A DNA stretch of 64,000 nucleotides from Pseudomonas putida (lineage in GTDB: Bacteria > Pseudomonadota > Gammaproteobacteria > Pseudomonadales > Pseudomonadaceae), in contig NZ_CP113097.1 in NCBI RefSeq assembly GCF_026625125.1, positions 2,232,001 to 2,296,000 of the forward strand, written 5' to 3'. Shown here piece after piece: positions 63,534 to 64,000 of the stretch; the stretch's first letter is position 1, and each line of letters opens with the position of its first letter. The notes beneath the pieces were generated by a model. The model was not told where the DNA came from. It did not search any database and saw only the letters and a program-made list of their open reading frames with translations. Both the position numbers and the translations under genes were made by a program.

Positions 63534-64000
63534 TTACGGCGCGGTTACTGCGGGGGTCGTGCGCAGCCGGGCGTGGCCGTTGGCCAGGATCGCCAGGGCA
63601 GCGACGAATGCCGGCAGGCCGAGGAGGGTGAACAGCAGCGGCAGGCCCAGCCCCAGGCTGAGCACGGCACCACCGATGAGGGAGCCGAAAATGGCCCCGA
63701 AGCGCCCGATACCGAGCATCCAGCTTACACCTGTGGCGCGGAACTCGGTCGGGTAGTAGCCAGGGGCGAAGGCGTTCAGGCCGGTCTGCGCACCGCTCAT
63801 GCAGAACCCGGCAGCCGCCACGCCCACCACCAGCAGGCTCGACTCCAGGCTCAGGGCGCCCAGTGAGACGATGCACAGGCCGCCGAGGGCGTAGGCGATG
63901 GCGATGACCCGGTTGGGGTTGCGTCGGTCCATGATCCAGCCGACCACGATTGCGCCCACTGCGCCGCCGATCTGGAACAGGCCGGTGATGGTGGCGGCGC
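63534..64000 (-). CDS. galT: MFS gallate transporter, C-terminal part
   Basis: The gene begins beyond the right edge; its last ~155 residues are visible. They form about five helices with MFS loops (VVGWIMDRRNPNRVIAIAYALG; FAPGYYPTEFRATGVSWMLGIGRFGAIFG) of the aromatic acid:H+ symporter family. Position upstream of galA and in the same direction identifies it as the gallate permease. Confidence 0.85.
   Translation of the reverse strand, partial: AATITGLFQIGGAVGAIVVGWIMDRRNPNRVIAIAYALGGLCIVSLGALSLESSLLVVGVAAAGFCMSGAQTGLNAFAPGYYPTEFRATGVSWMLGIGRFGAIFGSLIGGAVLSLGLGLPLLFTLLGLPAFVAALAILANGHARLRTTPAVTAP

Overview
The window is chromosomal DNA of a Pseudomonas putida-group bacterium. The GC-rich coding style, the gallate (gal) and p-hydroxybenzoate (pob) genes, Pseudomonas-type small families (DUF3203, DUF1654, DUF3077), REP elements and a CrcY-type carbon-catabolite sRNA all fit this. 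Functional names come from reading the translations; no database search was run.

1-9.7 kb: the start of a PAS-domain protein, a MocR-type regulator, an MgtC/SapB membrane protein, a sigma-54-driven crcY sRNA, mvaB (HMG-CoA lyase) with its MerR/LiuR-type regulator and operator, the divergent pobR-pobA pair, a lipoprotein with a C39-like fold, and puuB. 9.8-22 kb: two tRNA-Val(GAC) genes, each with its own promoter and terminator, a SPOR lipoprotein, an HD hydrolase, periplasmic asparaginase/glutaminase, and a complete ribose regulon rbsBACRKD plus a nucleoside hydrolase behind a LacI-type operator; then a cold-shock protein and small envelope proteins. 22.3-29.8 kb: the conserved translation block thrS-infC-rpmI-rplT-pheST-ihfA-merR and tRNA-Pro(GGG). 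infC very probably starts at AUU.

29.8-39.4 kb is an accessory region next to the tRNA-Pro gene: TetR/DUF4442, HxlR/oxidoreductase, a truncated luciferase-like monooxygenase, DUF1993, a decayed C5-cytosine methyltransferase, and a decaying phage-type cluster of very small genes. Several of these carry single-base frameshifts, and a 33-bp repeat recurs between them. The region ends with an HNH endonuclease resembling modification-dependent enzymes.

39.5-50 kb: a non-phosphorylative sugar-acid pathway (GntR, IlvD/Edd dehydratase, MFS permease, AraD1/FAH dehydratase, semialdehyde dehydrogenase) converting a pentonate or similar acid to 2-oxoglutarate, plus a lone AAA ATPase. Two copies of a small gene pair (an 80-residue protein and a DUF3077 protein) flank it. 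Each copy is preceded by a 74-bp block that is 73/74 identical between copies; one DUF3077 copy is frameshifted.

50-56.6 kb: small membrane and hypothetical genes, a TetR gene divergent from an alpha/beta hydrolase and an oxidoreductase, then a DCC-family gene, folE and a DUF3429 gene behind TnTACA direct repeats that suggest LitR/CarH (B12/light) control; then a cupin and an AraC regulator. 57-64 kb: the gallate regulon galBCD, galR (with a second N-terminal HTH domain), galP, galA and the end of galT.
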